A DNA stretch of 9,268 bases, from assembly GCA_041628815.1 (NCBI GenBank), contig JBFKOL010000160.1, forward strand, positions 1 through 9,268, written 5' to 3'. Below, piece by piece: positions 1 through 6,909 of the stretch (its first letter is position 1; each line of letters opens with the position of its first letter). The position numbers were made by a program, and so were the translations under genes. A model generated the notes under the pieces. That model did no database searches. It was not told the DNA's origin and saw nothing but the letters and a program-made list of their open reading frames with translations. The stretch comes from JBFKOL01 sp041628815 (GTDB lineage: Bacteria; Bacteroidota; Bacteroidia; Chitinophagales; Saprospiraceae).

Positions 1-970
1 CTGTTAACAAGTCAGTCAATACCTGCCTGCTGCCGTTCTCGAGAATATAGGTAAAACCATTGGCGAGTCGAAGGGCCCGCATTTGGTGATCACCGCGAAT
101 CTCGCCATTGTGGTTGAAATCGATTTGGTCAAAATAGGGTCTTACATCGGTCATGGAGCTGAGTCGCCCGTTGGTGGCTTCAAACACCAGCAGGTTAAAA
201 ACAAAAGGTGTAGGCCCTGCGAGCACGACATCGCCTACGTCACCGTACAGGTTGATGACCGACGCGCCGAAGTCGATGGCCAGGTTGTCACCACTCAATT
301 CCAGGAGCGTTGGCCCCGGGCTAAAAGTCTGGTCGAGCCTAAGGAAGGAGGCATTCAGGCGTATCAGCCTCGGCAGGTCCGAATTAGATACGAACCGTTG
401 CGCTTCGACCCTGTAGCCATCGACACCTGTGTCAAAAGTGCCGGAGGTGACACCTATGCTGTGCAACACCACAAAGTCATCCGTCAATGTCCAGCCTCCG
501 TTGGCATTGTCAAAAATGACGTCCTGGTTAAAGGTCTGACCATTGGAGGTGATTGTATTTCCGTTGTTACCCGAAACAAATCGGTAGGAGCCGAGGAATT
601 GGTGGTTCATATTGACAGAGAATGCAAGGGAGCCCGAGATCTCTACCGTCCATGCTGCTGCTCCCGTGAGTGCTGGTTGTAGGCCGGTATTCATCCAGAT
701 CATGTCGCGGCAAAAGACATCGGCATCGATGTTTACAGCCTGCCCTGCCCCGTTGAAAGAGTTGTCGTCAAAAAAAACATCGTCAGCCGATGTTGGCACG
801 GAAGCGCCACCCGGGCCACCGGAAACCGCGGACCAGTGCTGCTGGTCTGACCAGTCTCCGCTACCACCCACCCAATAGCGGGGTGCTCCTTCCAGGTAGG
901 ATATGGAAAGAAACATCAAAATCCCCGTTATCAAGTTGTATTGGAATGAGCCGGTCATTCGCGATAGCAT
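1..970 (-). CDS. Large secreted adhesin-like surface protein, N-terminal part (runs off left edge)
   Basis: An uninterrupted minus-strand reading frame of 323 codons runs from ATG at 970-968 to the left edge without a stop, so the 3' end is missing. An in-frame TAA lies five codons upstream of this ATG. A second in-frame ATG at 958-956 is an equally good start and gives a more compact signal peptide; a hydrophobic stretch lies at about residues 13-29. Next comes a Trp/Gly-rich motif, YWVGGSGDWSDQQHWS (residues 32-47), then GGPGGASVPT and DDVFFDDNSF. I know this block from N-termini of large Bacteroidota surface proteins that usually end in T9SS sorting domains. The rest is rich in Gly, Thr, Asn, Asp and alternating hydrophobics, consistent with a beta-helix or beta-sandwich adhesin. 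An EF-hand/dockerin-like loop (DFNHNGEIRGDH, residues 284-295) is near the visible end. Exact function and ligand are unknown. It is transcribed divergently from the lectin gene. Confidence 0.8.
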   Translation of the reverse strand, partial: MLSRMTGSFQYNLITGILMFLSISYLEGAPRYWVGGSGDWSDQQHWSAVSGGPGGASVPTSADDVFFDDNSFNGAGQAVNIDADVFCRDMIWMNTGLQPALTGAAAWTVEISGSLAFSVNMNHQFLGSYRFVSGNNGNTITSNGQTFNQDVIFDNANGGWTLTDDFVVLHSIGVTSGTFDTGVDGYRVEAQRFVSNSDLPRLIRLNASFLRLDQTFSPGPTLLELSGDNLAIDFGASVINLYGDVGDVVLAGPTPFVFNLLVFEATNGRLSSMTDVRPYFDQIDFNHNGEIRGDHQMRALRLANGFTYILENGSRQVLTDLLT

Positions 971-1011
971 TGCTCGATAGATTTAACTGACTAAACGTTG
1001 AATTATTACGT

Positions 1012-1034
1012 CCCTCATACTTGAGGGTATACCC
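1012..1034. repeat. Overlapping short palindromes (hairpin plus GGGTATACCC)
   Basis: CCCTCA at 1012-1017 and TGAGGG at 1022-1027 form a perfect 6-bp inverted repeat with a 4-nt loop. The right arm shares three bases with a perfect 10-bp palindrome, GGGTATACCC, at 1025-1034. The elements lie 40-75 bp upstream of the adhesin start in the divergent intergenic region. They could be an operator or alternative mRNA hairpins in the leader. No T-tract follows, so a terminator is unlikely. Confidence 0.4.
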
Positions 1035-1051
1035 GGAATCCTATCATAAGG

Positions 1052-1072
1052 TAAATTCCCGGGACTAATTTA
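1052..1072. repeat. AT-rich dyad around a CCCGGG core
   Basis: TAAATT at 1052-1057 and AATTTA at 1067-1072 are perfect inverted copies. They flank a 9-nt centre that holds the palindrome CCCGGG (1058-1063). The size and symmetry would suit a dimeric regulator binding between the two divergent genes, but short AT-rich dyads also arise by chance. Confidence 0.3.
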
Positions 1073-1222
1073 ACAGAATTCATAATCAGGTCTAAAGCAT
1101 TATTTCTATATTGGAAAAACAGGGTTTTGGAACAGTGCCATTGTTATTTCGCTAAGTGTTTCCGGATAATTGAGCTGCCATTTCCCTGGTGAACCAATTT
1201 TATAGAACCAAAACTCTCAACC

Positions 1223-3367
1223 ATGCAAAGACTGTCACAGGGTGTGCTGCACAGCATGAGATCTACCCTAATCCTCCTTCTTGTTTTGTCCATATGGAAT
1301 CCACTGCAGCTCCTGGCCGAAACTCCCAATCATTCGAGCGAAGAATCCAGTTATGGCTTATATGTGCGCTGCCCGGATGACGTAATCGTAGCATGCGGCG
1401 ACCATTATTACGATGAATTGCCATTGCCCGAGGTACATACAGATTGTGATTATTGCCATGGTGATTACATTTCAGGTTTCATCTACATGGGTAGCTGGAA
1501 TGGACACAGCTACTATTGCTCCAAGGATAAAATGACCTGGCAGGATGCCAAAGCTTTCTGCAATGACAAGGGCGGATATCTTGCCGTGGTAAGCAGCTCT
1601 GAAGAAAACCACTTTCTCGCCAATCTTTTGCAGGCAGATGCTGCCTTCATCGGCCTCAGTGACCATGAGCAGGAAGGCCACTGGAAATGGGTGAACCAAG
1701 AACCCGTTAACTATTCCAATTGGTACTATAACCAACCCAACAATTACCACGGGAAACAACACTATGTCGAATTGCTGAAAAATGGGTATTGGAACGATCA
1801 ATATTACTACAAGAAACTGGAGTTCATCATGGAACTACCCTGTTATTCCATTACCAAAACGAAGGACAAGTATACTTATTCGGGAAGCCACAAAAAGCGG
1901 CATATTGAATATAAGGTCAAGGATGCCTGTGGCAATGTCAAATGGTGCGATTATTACATTGTTTACGACCAGGATAGTAAACTGACCTGTCCGAGCAATA
2001 TTGAGGCGGTCACCAACAGCGGCACTTCCTTCATCACCTGGAACCCACCCATCTACGAGACGTGCTGCACGGATTGTTCCCACGACGATTATCTGCCGGG
2101 ATACATATACATGGGATCGTGGAAAGGTTCTAAATATTACTGCTCAAAGAAAAAATATACGTGGATTGAAGCTAAAGAAAGATGCACCCGTGATGGCGGA
2201 TACCTGGCCATCGTCAATGATGAAGAAGAAAATGAGTTCCTGGCCTCTAAGCTCCAGGCAGATTATGCATACATAGGTGTTTCTGATCACGTGAATGAAG
2301 GCAAATGGATGACGGTAAACAACAGTCCATGCACCTATTTCAACTGGTATCCCGGGGAGCCTGACAACACCTGGGGTAAGCAACACTATGTCGAAATGAA
2401 CAGGCACGGGTATTGGAATGACCAGTACAAGGAAAAGAAGCGGGAATACATTATGGAAGTTCCTGACTGTCAGCAGGTGTATCAAATAGAAGGTCCTCGT
2501 CCAGGTACGCACATCCCGGTCGGTCACCATCGCGTTACCTACAAGGCTAAAGACGGTTGTGGAAATGAGGATTATTGTTCATTCTATGTCACTGTCAAGC
2601 CTGAGCACTATGAACCTTCCTACTGCGAAATTTGGGCTAAACGGACCGACAAAGGATATATTGACCGCGTATCGTTGAACAACAAATGGTTTATTTCAGG
2701 GAGCAACGGAGGCTATTACTACCATGATAAGTACTGTGTTAATGTCTACCAGGGACACTACCTATACGTGAAGTTGCGTCCGGGATATGCGCATCACTAT
2801 AACAAGGCATACTGGAAAATTTACATCGACCGCAACCAGGACGGTGATTTTGAAGATTCCTATGAATACATAGCCAAGGGAAGCGGATATGGCACGTTAA
2901 GCGCTAAAATACCTATCCCACAACATGTAAAGCCGGGCAAAACGAGACTCCGAGTGATCATGAAGATCGGTGGATATCCGAGTTATACTTGCGGGAAGTA
3001 TGAATTTGGAGAAACCGAGGATTTCTGTATTTACGTCAGGGATCACAAATCCGTCAGCAAAGAAGGAAAGTCAGGAGAGAGCTTTGACCCCATTGAGTTG
3101 ACTGCCGATGCACCGGAGATTGTATCCGAAGGGTTGGAAGTCTTCCCCAATCCGGCCACGGACAGGGTAGTGGTGCGCATTACAGGACTTTCCGGAACCC
3201 AGTCGGTCCGCATTGTGAATATGGCTGGCCAGGTGGTGAAAGAGATTCGTGTTCCCATACGGGAAGAGATAAGTTTGGATCTGTCCGATATTCATCCAGG
3301 AATTTATATGGTCACCGCTTTAGATGAAACTGACAAAATCCACTACAAGAAACTGGTAATTCAATAA
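1223..3367 (+). CDS. Secreted C-type lectin/HYR/GEVED protein with T9SS sorting domain
   Basis: This 714-residue protein is predicted to be exported by Sec and then moved across the outer membrane by the T9SS. Order of parts: signal peptide (residues 1-32, ending QLLA/ETPN; an in-frame ATG at 1256 would give a shorter, more canonical one); HYR domain 1 (about 48-249) with a C-type lectin-like domain inserted at 85-206; HYR domain 2 (254-459) with a second lectin domain at 293-414; GEVED domain (467-607) with an Asp-rich DRNQDGDFED loop and closing FGETEDFCIYV; linker; type A sorting domain (638-714) starting VFPNPATD and ending KKLVIQ. Each lectin domain shows the TW..AK...C helix, the GGYLA and IG.SDH strands, NW, and WND. 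The fourth canonical cysteine is Met (FIMELP, YIMEVP), a form I recall as common in bacterial members. It is rich in Tyr, His and Cys. Likely a surface-attached or released glycan- or protein-binding factor; the ligand is unknown. Confidence 0.9.
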   Translation: MQRLSQGVLHSMRSTLILLLVLSIWNPLQLLAETPNHSSEESSYGLYVRCPDDVIVACGDHYYDELPLPEVHTDCDYCHGDYISGFIYMGSWNGHSYYCSKDKMTWQDAKAFCNDKGGYLAVVSSSEENHFLANLLQADAAFIGLSDHEQEGHWKWVNQEPVNYSNWYYNQPNNYHGKQHYVELLKNGYWNDQYYYKKLEFIMELPCYSITKTKDKYTYSGSHKKRHIEYKVKDACGNVKWCDYYIVYDQDSKLTCPSNIEAVTNSGTSFITWNPPIYETCCTDCSHDDYLPGYIYMGSWKGSKYYCSKKKYTWIEAKERCTRDGGYLAIVNDEEENEFLASKLQADYAYIGVSDHVNEGKWMTVNNSPCTYFNWYPGEPDNTWGKQHYVEMNRHGYWNDQYKEKKREYIMEVPDCQQVYQIEGPRPGTHIPVGHHRVTYKAKDGCGNEDYCSFYVTVKPEHYEPSYCEIWAKRTDKGYIDRVSLNNKWFISGSNGGYYYHDKYCVNVYQGHYLYVKLRPGYAHHYNKAYWKIYIDRNQDGDFEDSYEYIAKGSGYGTLSAKIPIPQHVKPGKTRLRVIMKIGGYPSYTCGKYEFGETEDFCIYVRDHKSVSKEGKSGESFDPIELTADAPEIVSEGLEVFPNPATDRVVVRITGLSGTQSVRIVNMAGQVVKEIRVPIREEISLDLSDIHPGIYMVTALDETDKIHYKKLVIQ
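1364..2599 (+). repeat. Tandem intragenic duplication of an HYR-with-inserted-lectin module
   Basis: Two module copies, about 1364-1969 and 1982-2599, encode HYR halves flanking a lectin-like domain. Over roughly 131 residues centred on the lectin domains, the copies align without gaps and share about 60% identity by hand count. The period there is 208 codons (624 bp). A 15-bp identical stretch, CAACACTATGTCGAA, persists at 1757-1771 and 2381-2395, exactly one period apart. The HYR halves are more diverged and differ slightly in length. Confidence 0.85.
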
Positions 3368-3375
3368 TTATATAC

Positions 3376-3401
3376 GGGGAAGGATCACGAGATCCTTCCC
3401 C
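3376..3401. terminator. Perfect 11-bp hairpin, probable shared terminator of the lectin gene and recG
   Basis: GGGGAAGGATC at 3376-3386 is repeated as an exact inverted copy at 3391-3401 around the loop ACGA. It lies 8 bp past the lectin-gene stop on the plus strand. It also contains the recG stop codon (3385-3387) and most of the final five recG codons on the minus strand. AT-rich sequence follows on both sides (AATCTTTAT rightward; TATATAATTA leftward on the minus strand), though there is no long U-tract. A symmetric stem between convergent genes suits a bidirectional terminator. Confidence 0.75.
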
Positions 3402-5481
3402 AATCTTTATACTTCATCTTCAATCTTTCCAGCGTTTGTCTGAGGATTTGATTTTCGGAATTTTGAAGTTCCGGGTCTTTATCGAGGATGGCAAGGGCCA
3501 GGTGTCTCGCGGTCTGTAAAATGCGAACATCGGATACGAGATCTGCCAATTTGAATTCCTTTACACCACTTTGTTGGGTACCTTCCATGTCGCCGGGACC
3601 TCTCAGCTTCATATCTACTTCTGCAATTTTAAAGCCATCGTTGGTCTGGCACATCGTCTTGATACGTTCTTTGGCGTATTGATTTAGTTCGGTTTTGGTC
3701 ATGAGCACGCAGTAGGACTGATCTGCTCCCCTGCCTACTCTTCCGCGCAATTGATGCAATTGTGACAAACCGAAGCGTTCTGCATTTTCGATGATCATGA
3801 TGGAAGCATTGGGTACATTTACGCCTACTTCGATGACCGTGGTGGCGACCATGATCTGTGCCTTGCCTTTGACGAATTGATTCATTTCGAGATCTTTGTC
3901 CTGTGGCTTCATCCTGCCATGAACCACCGCTATTTGGTATTCCGGCCTGGGGAAGTACTGCAGAAGTTCGTCGTAGCCCATCTGAAGATTTTGGAGGTCG
4001 AGGCTTTCTGATTCTTCGATAAGCGGATAGACCACATAGATCTGGCGTCCGGCAGTGATCTCTTTCTTCATGAATTGAATGATCTGCATGCGGTGTGCTT
4101 CCACCCTGTGAATGGTTTTGACGGGTTTGCGACCGGGAGGAAGTTCATCTATCACCGATACATCGAGGTCTCCATATGCAGTCATAGCAAGGGTGCGGGG
4201 GATGGGCGTGGCTGTCATCACCAGAATATGCGGAGGCACATCCTTGTTTTTGGTCCACAAACGCGAACGCTGCACTACACCGAATCTATGTTGTTCATCA
4301 GTAATGGCCAGACCGAGACGCTTAAATCGCACCGGATCTTCGAGCAAGGCATGGGTGCCGATGAGGATATGTATATGCCCGTCGCGCAGAAGCCTGAGCA
4401 ACTCCCGTCGTACTTTGCCCTTGACGGATCCGGATAGGAAAGCTACATGGATACCGAGACCCCTAACGGCCTCAGAAATGGATTGATAGTGTTGCTGGGC
4501 CAGGATTTCTGTCGGAGCCAACATGCACGCCTGGTAACCGTTATCTAAGGCGATCAGCATGGACATCAGGGCTACCACAGTTTTTCCGCTACCGACATCT
4601 CCTTGTAGCAAACGGTTCATCTGTACACCACTTCCAAGATCACCCCTTATTTCACGCATGACCCTTTTCTGGGCTTCTGTCAGTGCGAAAGGCAGTTTTT
4701 CACTGTAAAAGCGATGGGTAAAAAGACCGACTGTTTCGAATCGCAAGCCCAATAATTTTTTCTCTCGTTGTTTTTTGATCTGGAGTATCCGTAACTGCAG
4801 ATAGAACAATTCTTCAAATTTGATGCGGTTGGAAGCGGCACTCAGATGTTTATGGGACTGTGGAAAGTGAATCCAGTGGTATGCATCGTGTCGCGAACAC
4901 AGCTTTAAGGATTGAAGCAGCTTGTCAGACAAGGTTTCTAATAGAGTGGATTCATTCAGTGAGGATAGAATATTTTTTACAATCTTGCGTCTGGCACGAA
5001 TGCCGAGACCCCTTGCATTTAACAATTCTGTAGAAGAGTAAACGGGCAAAAGGCCTCCTTCATTGGTAACTTCTGACATCAATTCCATTTCTGGATGGGC
5101 AATACTTTTGACACCCTTGTATACATTCACCTTGCCATAGAGAATATAGGGCTCATCGATCTTTAGAGACTCGGAAAGCCACTTTGCTCCCTGAAACCAT
5201 GTGAGTTCGATGAATCCTGAAGCATCCTTAAATGTTCCTTTGAGCCGACTGCGATTGCGCCCCCTGACCATTTCAAGGTTGATCAATTCTCCCTTTAACT
5301 GTACTGAGTCTCCATGGCGTATGTCTTTGATGAGGTTGAATTCCGACCTGTCGTCGTACCTGAACGGCAGATGGTCCAACATATCCTCGACGGTTGATAT
5401 GTTCAACTCCTTGCTGAGGATTTTGGCACGTGCTTCGCCAACGCCTTTGGTGTATTCGATTTTCTGATTGAGAAATCCCAT
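3385..5481 (-). CDS. recG: ATP-dependent DNA helicase RecG
   Basis: RecG is a superfamily 2 double-strand DNA translocase that reverses stalled replication forks and branch-migrates Holliday junctions. I chose the ATG at 5481-5479 (MGFLNQKIEYTKGVG), which gives 698 residues and the usual N-terminus leading into the KGVG helix-hairpin-helix-like segment. An upstream TTG at 5502 would add seven residues that look unlike the family. Visible parts, numbered from this ATG: OB-fold wedge domain at about 53-133; Walker A GDVGSGKT (294-301); Walker B box DEQH (395-398); motif III TATPIPRT (423-430); motif V TTVIEVGVNVPNA (547-559); motif VI QLRGRVGR (577-584); and the C-terminal region with KLRGPGDMEGTQQSG. 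Length and motifs are complete. The last codons lie inside the shared terminator hairpin. It is divergent from rbfA. Confidence 0.97.
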   Translation of the reverse strand: MGFLNQKIEYTKGVGEARAKILSKELNISTVEDMLDHLPFRYDDRSEFNLIKDIRHGDSVQLKGELINLEMVRGRNRSRLKGTFKDASGFIELTWFQGAKWLSESLKIDEPYILYGKVNVYKGVKSIAHPEMELMSEVTNEGGLLPVYSSTELLNARGLGIRARRKIVKNILSSLNESTLLETLSDKLLQSLKLCSRHDAYHWIHFPQSHKHLSAASNRIKFEELFYLQLRILQIKKQREKKLLGLRFETVGLFTHRFYSEKLPFALTEAQKRVMREIRGDLGSGVQMNRLLQGDVGSGKTVVALMSMLIALDNGYQACMLAPTEILAQQHYQSISEAVRGLGIHVAFLSGSVKGKVRRELLRLLRDGHIHILIGTHALLEDPVRFKRLGLAITDEQHRFGVVQRSRLWTKNKDVPPHILVMTATPIPRTLAMTAYGDLDVSVIDELPPGRKPVKTIHRVEAHRMQIIQFMKKEITAGRQIYVVYPLIEESESLDLQNLQMGYDELLQYFPRPEYQIAVVHGRMKPQDKDLEMNQFVKGKAQIMVATTVIEVGVNVPNASIMIIENAERFGLSQLHQLRGRVGRGADQSYCVLMTKTELNQYAKERIKTMCQTNDGFKIAEVDMKLRGPGDMEGTQQSGVKEFKLADLVSDVRILQTARHLALAILDKDPELQNSENQILRQTLERLKMKYKDWGRIS

Positions 5482-5636
5482 CTGACAAATGGAAAGGTGC
5501 AATAAAATTAAACTTTTATCGAGGGCTATGGTGTTACTCTAATGGGCAATTCATATTAGGAAGATGTAATGTTGTTATTGGAAGCCCATTATAGATCGTA
5601 TCTTCATTAAAGAGGGTTTGAATAAAAGCTGAACGC
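5482..5636. promoter_or_regulatory. Divergent promoter region between recG and rbfA
   Basis: This 155-bp AT-rich intergenic region must carry promoters for both genes. On the minus strand, TAATTTTA (plus positions 5503-5510) matches the Bacteroidota -7 element TAnnTTTG except at its last base. It sits about 20 bp upstream of the recG ATG, but I see no good -33 partner. A 7-bp inverted repeat, AATGGGC (5541-5547) and GCCCATT (5584-5590), is separated by 36 nt upstream of rbfA. No open reading frame here looks like a gene. Confidence 0.45.
5578..5606 (+). promoter_or_regulatory. Candidate Bacteroidota-type promoter for rbfA
   Basis: TTG at 5578-5580 is followed after 18 bp by TATCTTCA at 5599-5606. 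The latter matches the phylum's TAnnTTTG -7 element in its first six positions and differs in the last two. Transcription would begin near 5612, leaving a leader of about 25 nt before the rbfA ATG. This is a consensus match by eye in AT-rich DNA. Confidence 0.3.
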
Positions 5637-5990
5637 ATGGAAACAAGAAGACAAAAACAAGTGGCAGAACTGATCAAACGAAATTTCAGTCTTGTCCTGA
5701 TGCAAGAAGGACCAAACATCTATGGATCCGAAGTGATGGTATCTGTCACCAGTGTAAACATGTCGCCGGACCTGGGGCTGGCAAAGATCTACTTGAGCAT
5801 TTACAATTCAGACAACAAACAAGCAGTCATGATGGAGTTGGAAGAACATAGGACACGGCTCAAGCAATTACTTTCACACCGTATCAGAAAGCACATCCGG
5901 CGAATGCCTGATATAGACGTCTATATGGATGACACGTTGGATGAAATGGCCAAGCTGAACGCATTGTTTGACCGGATCAACAAAAAATAA
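5637..5990 (+). CDS. rbfA: 30S ribosome-binding factor RbfA
   Basis: RbfA is a small KH-fold protein that binds the immature 30S subunit near the 5' end of 16S rRNA and helps its late maturation and cold adaptation. The 117-residue product has the family's usual length. It shows the expected order: an N-terminal helix (RRQKQVAELIKRNFSLVL); the beta strand and turn VTSVNMSPDLGLAKIYLSIY (residues 38-57, with the conserved spDL..A.vy pattern); the RLKQLLSHRIRKHIRRMPDIDVYMDD segment in which strand and helix meet a conserved Pro; and a C-terminal helix. It starts at ATG 5637, with no clear Shine-Dalgarno sequence, as is common in this phylum. It stands alone on its strand, divergent from recG, and its stop codon is 2 bp from the porD stop on the opposite strand. 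Confidence 0.95.
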   Translation: METRRQKQVAELIKRNFSLVLMQEGPNIYGSEVMVSVTSVNMSPDLGLAKIYLSIYNSDNKQAVMMELEEHRTRLKQLLSHRIRKHIRRMPDIDVYMDDTLDEMAKLNALFDRINKK

Positions 5991-5992
5991 AA

Positions 5993-6892
5993 TCACCTAA
6001 GTTCTGCTAAAAAATCTGATTGGGCCGGATCAAGGGTTGCCATTATCCTGAAAACCTCGCGTTGTTCAGATTTTACCGAATTCTTAAAGATTTCAAGTAT
6101 TTCGGCCCGTTTGCTGTTTGAGAACATCTGGACAATCATGGAATTGGGATAGGTTTCATTGACCCTGGCTACCTCTTTAAGGGCACTTAGCATGATGGCT
6201 TTACTGGTGGTTAAATCCTTATGCATCTTGTCAAGGCTATTACGGTGGTAAGAGTACATTGCCTGCCGGAACGTCTTGACGCGTGGATTCAACAGGTTTT
6301 CTATCAACCAATACCTGTTCCGTTCTCCACCTATTGCCGTCCAGCTCTGGTCTATGCCTGAAACATTAGGGGGTATGCTGGATATGATGTCATTGGCAGC
6401 ACGGAAATAGGGTTCTCCACCCAATTCCGAGAATGTATCGTAATCAAAACCCAGGATAACATAGACATAATAGGTCAATATCGAGGATAAGTTGTCGGTA
6501 AAGGCGGCAGAATTGTTGCGCAGAGGCTGCAATTCCTCGTAGGTAAAGGCAACATCCTTATCAACATGATTCAGGATAGGACTGGTATAGTTGCTGCCAA
6601 AAACAGGCCGGCCGGTACTTATGTAAATGTCGGCTATGAAGGAATTTGCACTTACATCGTCTTTTATATTGAACTGAATAGAGCCCTCGATTCTCTCCTC
6701 GGGCTCATATTCGTGGTTTGTAAACTTGCTGTTGTTGAAAAAATTGCGAATTTCCCGTTCAAGTGTTTGCAGGGTTTTGGGGTCGGCAGTTTTCAATGCC
6801 GGCGTTGTCACTTTCACATCGATGTTCAGTTCCTGACCGTACAGGAAAGTCCCAAATATCAGCAGAAAGGGAATGAGGAGATGTTTTGACAT
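5993..6892 (-). CDS. porD: DUF4835 family / T9SS-associated protein PorD
   Basis: This is a DUF4835 family protein, which I recall being named type IX secretion system protein PorD in current databases; its molecular role is poorly known. I chose ATG 6892-6890, giving 299 residues and a compact signal peptide (MSKHLLIPFLLIFGTFLYG, then QELN). A TTG at 6913 overlapping the coaBC stop by 4 bp would add seven polar residues and is less likely. Family-typical features include the ELNIDVKV start of the mature part, a GRPVFGSNYTSP motif (94-105), and YYVYVILGFDYDTFSELGG (141-159). The aromatic and acidic pattern suggests a soluble periplasmic or outer-membrane-associated protein. It is the last gene of the bamD-rpoZ-coaBC-porD operon, 17 bp after coaBC. 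The operon position is the phylum-typical one, and the T9SS assignment fits the sorting domain on the lectin protein in this window. Confidence 0.85.
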   Translation of the reverse strand: MSKHLLIPFLLIFGTFLYGQELNIDVKVTTPALKTADPKTLQTLEREIRNFFNNSKFTNHEYEPEERIEGSIQFNIKDDVSANSFIADIYISTGRPVFGSNYTSPILNHVDKDVAFTYEELQPLRNNSAAFTDNLSSILTYYVYVILGFDYDTFSELGGEPYFRAANDIISSIPPNVSGIDQSWTAIGGERNRYWLIENLLNPRVKTFRQAMYSYHRNSLDKMHKDLTTSKAIMLSALKEVARVNETYPNSMIVQMFSNSKRAEILEIFKNSVKSEQREVFRIMATLDPAQSDFLAELR

Positions 6893-6909
6893 ATTATGCG
6901 TGCTATTCT

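Larger units (their letters stand above)
971..1222. promoter_or_regulatory. Divergent intergenic region between adhesin and lectin genes
   Basis: This 252-bp AT-rich stretch separates two divergently transcribed surface-protein genes and must carry both promoters. I found no open frame worth calling. I could not find a convincing Bacteroidota promoter (TTG near -33, TAnnTTTG near -7) for either gene. The best plus-strand candidate is TTG at 1141-1143 with TAATTGAG at 1167-1174, but the spacer is too long and the -7 match is poor. Three short palindromes cluster at 1012-1072, nearer the adhesin gene; they are listed separately. Confidence 0.6.

Noticed and set aside
83..682. 199-codon plus-strand open frame
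   Set aside because: It lies antisense to the minus-strand adhesin frame, has no signal peptide or recognisable motif, and starts at TTG. The minus-strand frame has clear family features.
1472..1801. Minus-strand open frame opposite the first lectin domain (and a similar one at 2144-2530)
   Set aside because: These are antisense shadows of the two duplicated lectin domains. Their Val/Ile-rich composition comes from reading Tyr/Asn/Asp codons backwards.
1475..2464. Lectin domains as targets of a diversity-generating retroelement
   Set aside because: C-type lectin folds are common targets, but I see no reverse transcriptase, template repeat or accessory gene in the window. The two lectin copies differ across their whole length and not only at adenine-derived sites.
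4075..4486. Two overlapping plus-strand frames inside recG
   Set aside because: recG is continuous and fully motif-supported on the minus strand here, so these are shadows.
5482..5502. Upstream TTG start for recG
   Set aside because: The extra residues (MHLSICQ) do not match the family, and ATG 5481 gives the usual N-terminus just before the KGVG segment.
5971..6032. 9-bp direct repeat CCGGATCAA near the rbfA and porD ends
   Set aside because: It lies in two unrelated coding sequences, has no third copy or structure, and is likely chance.
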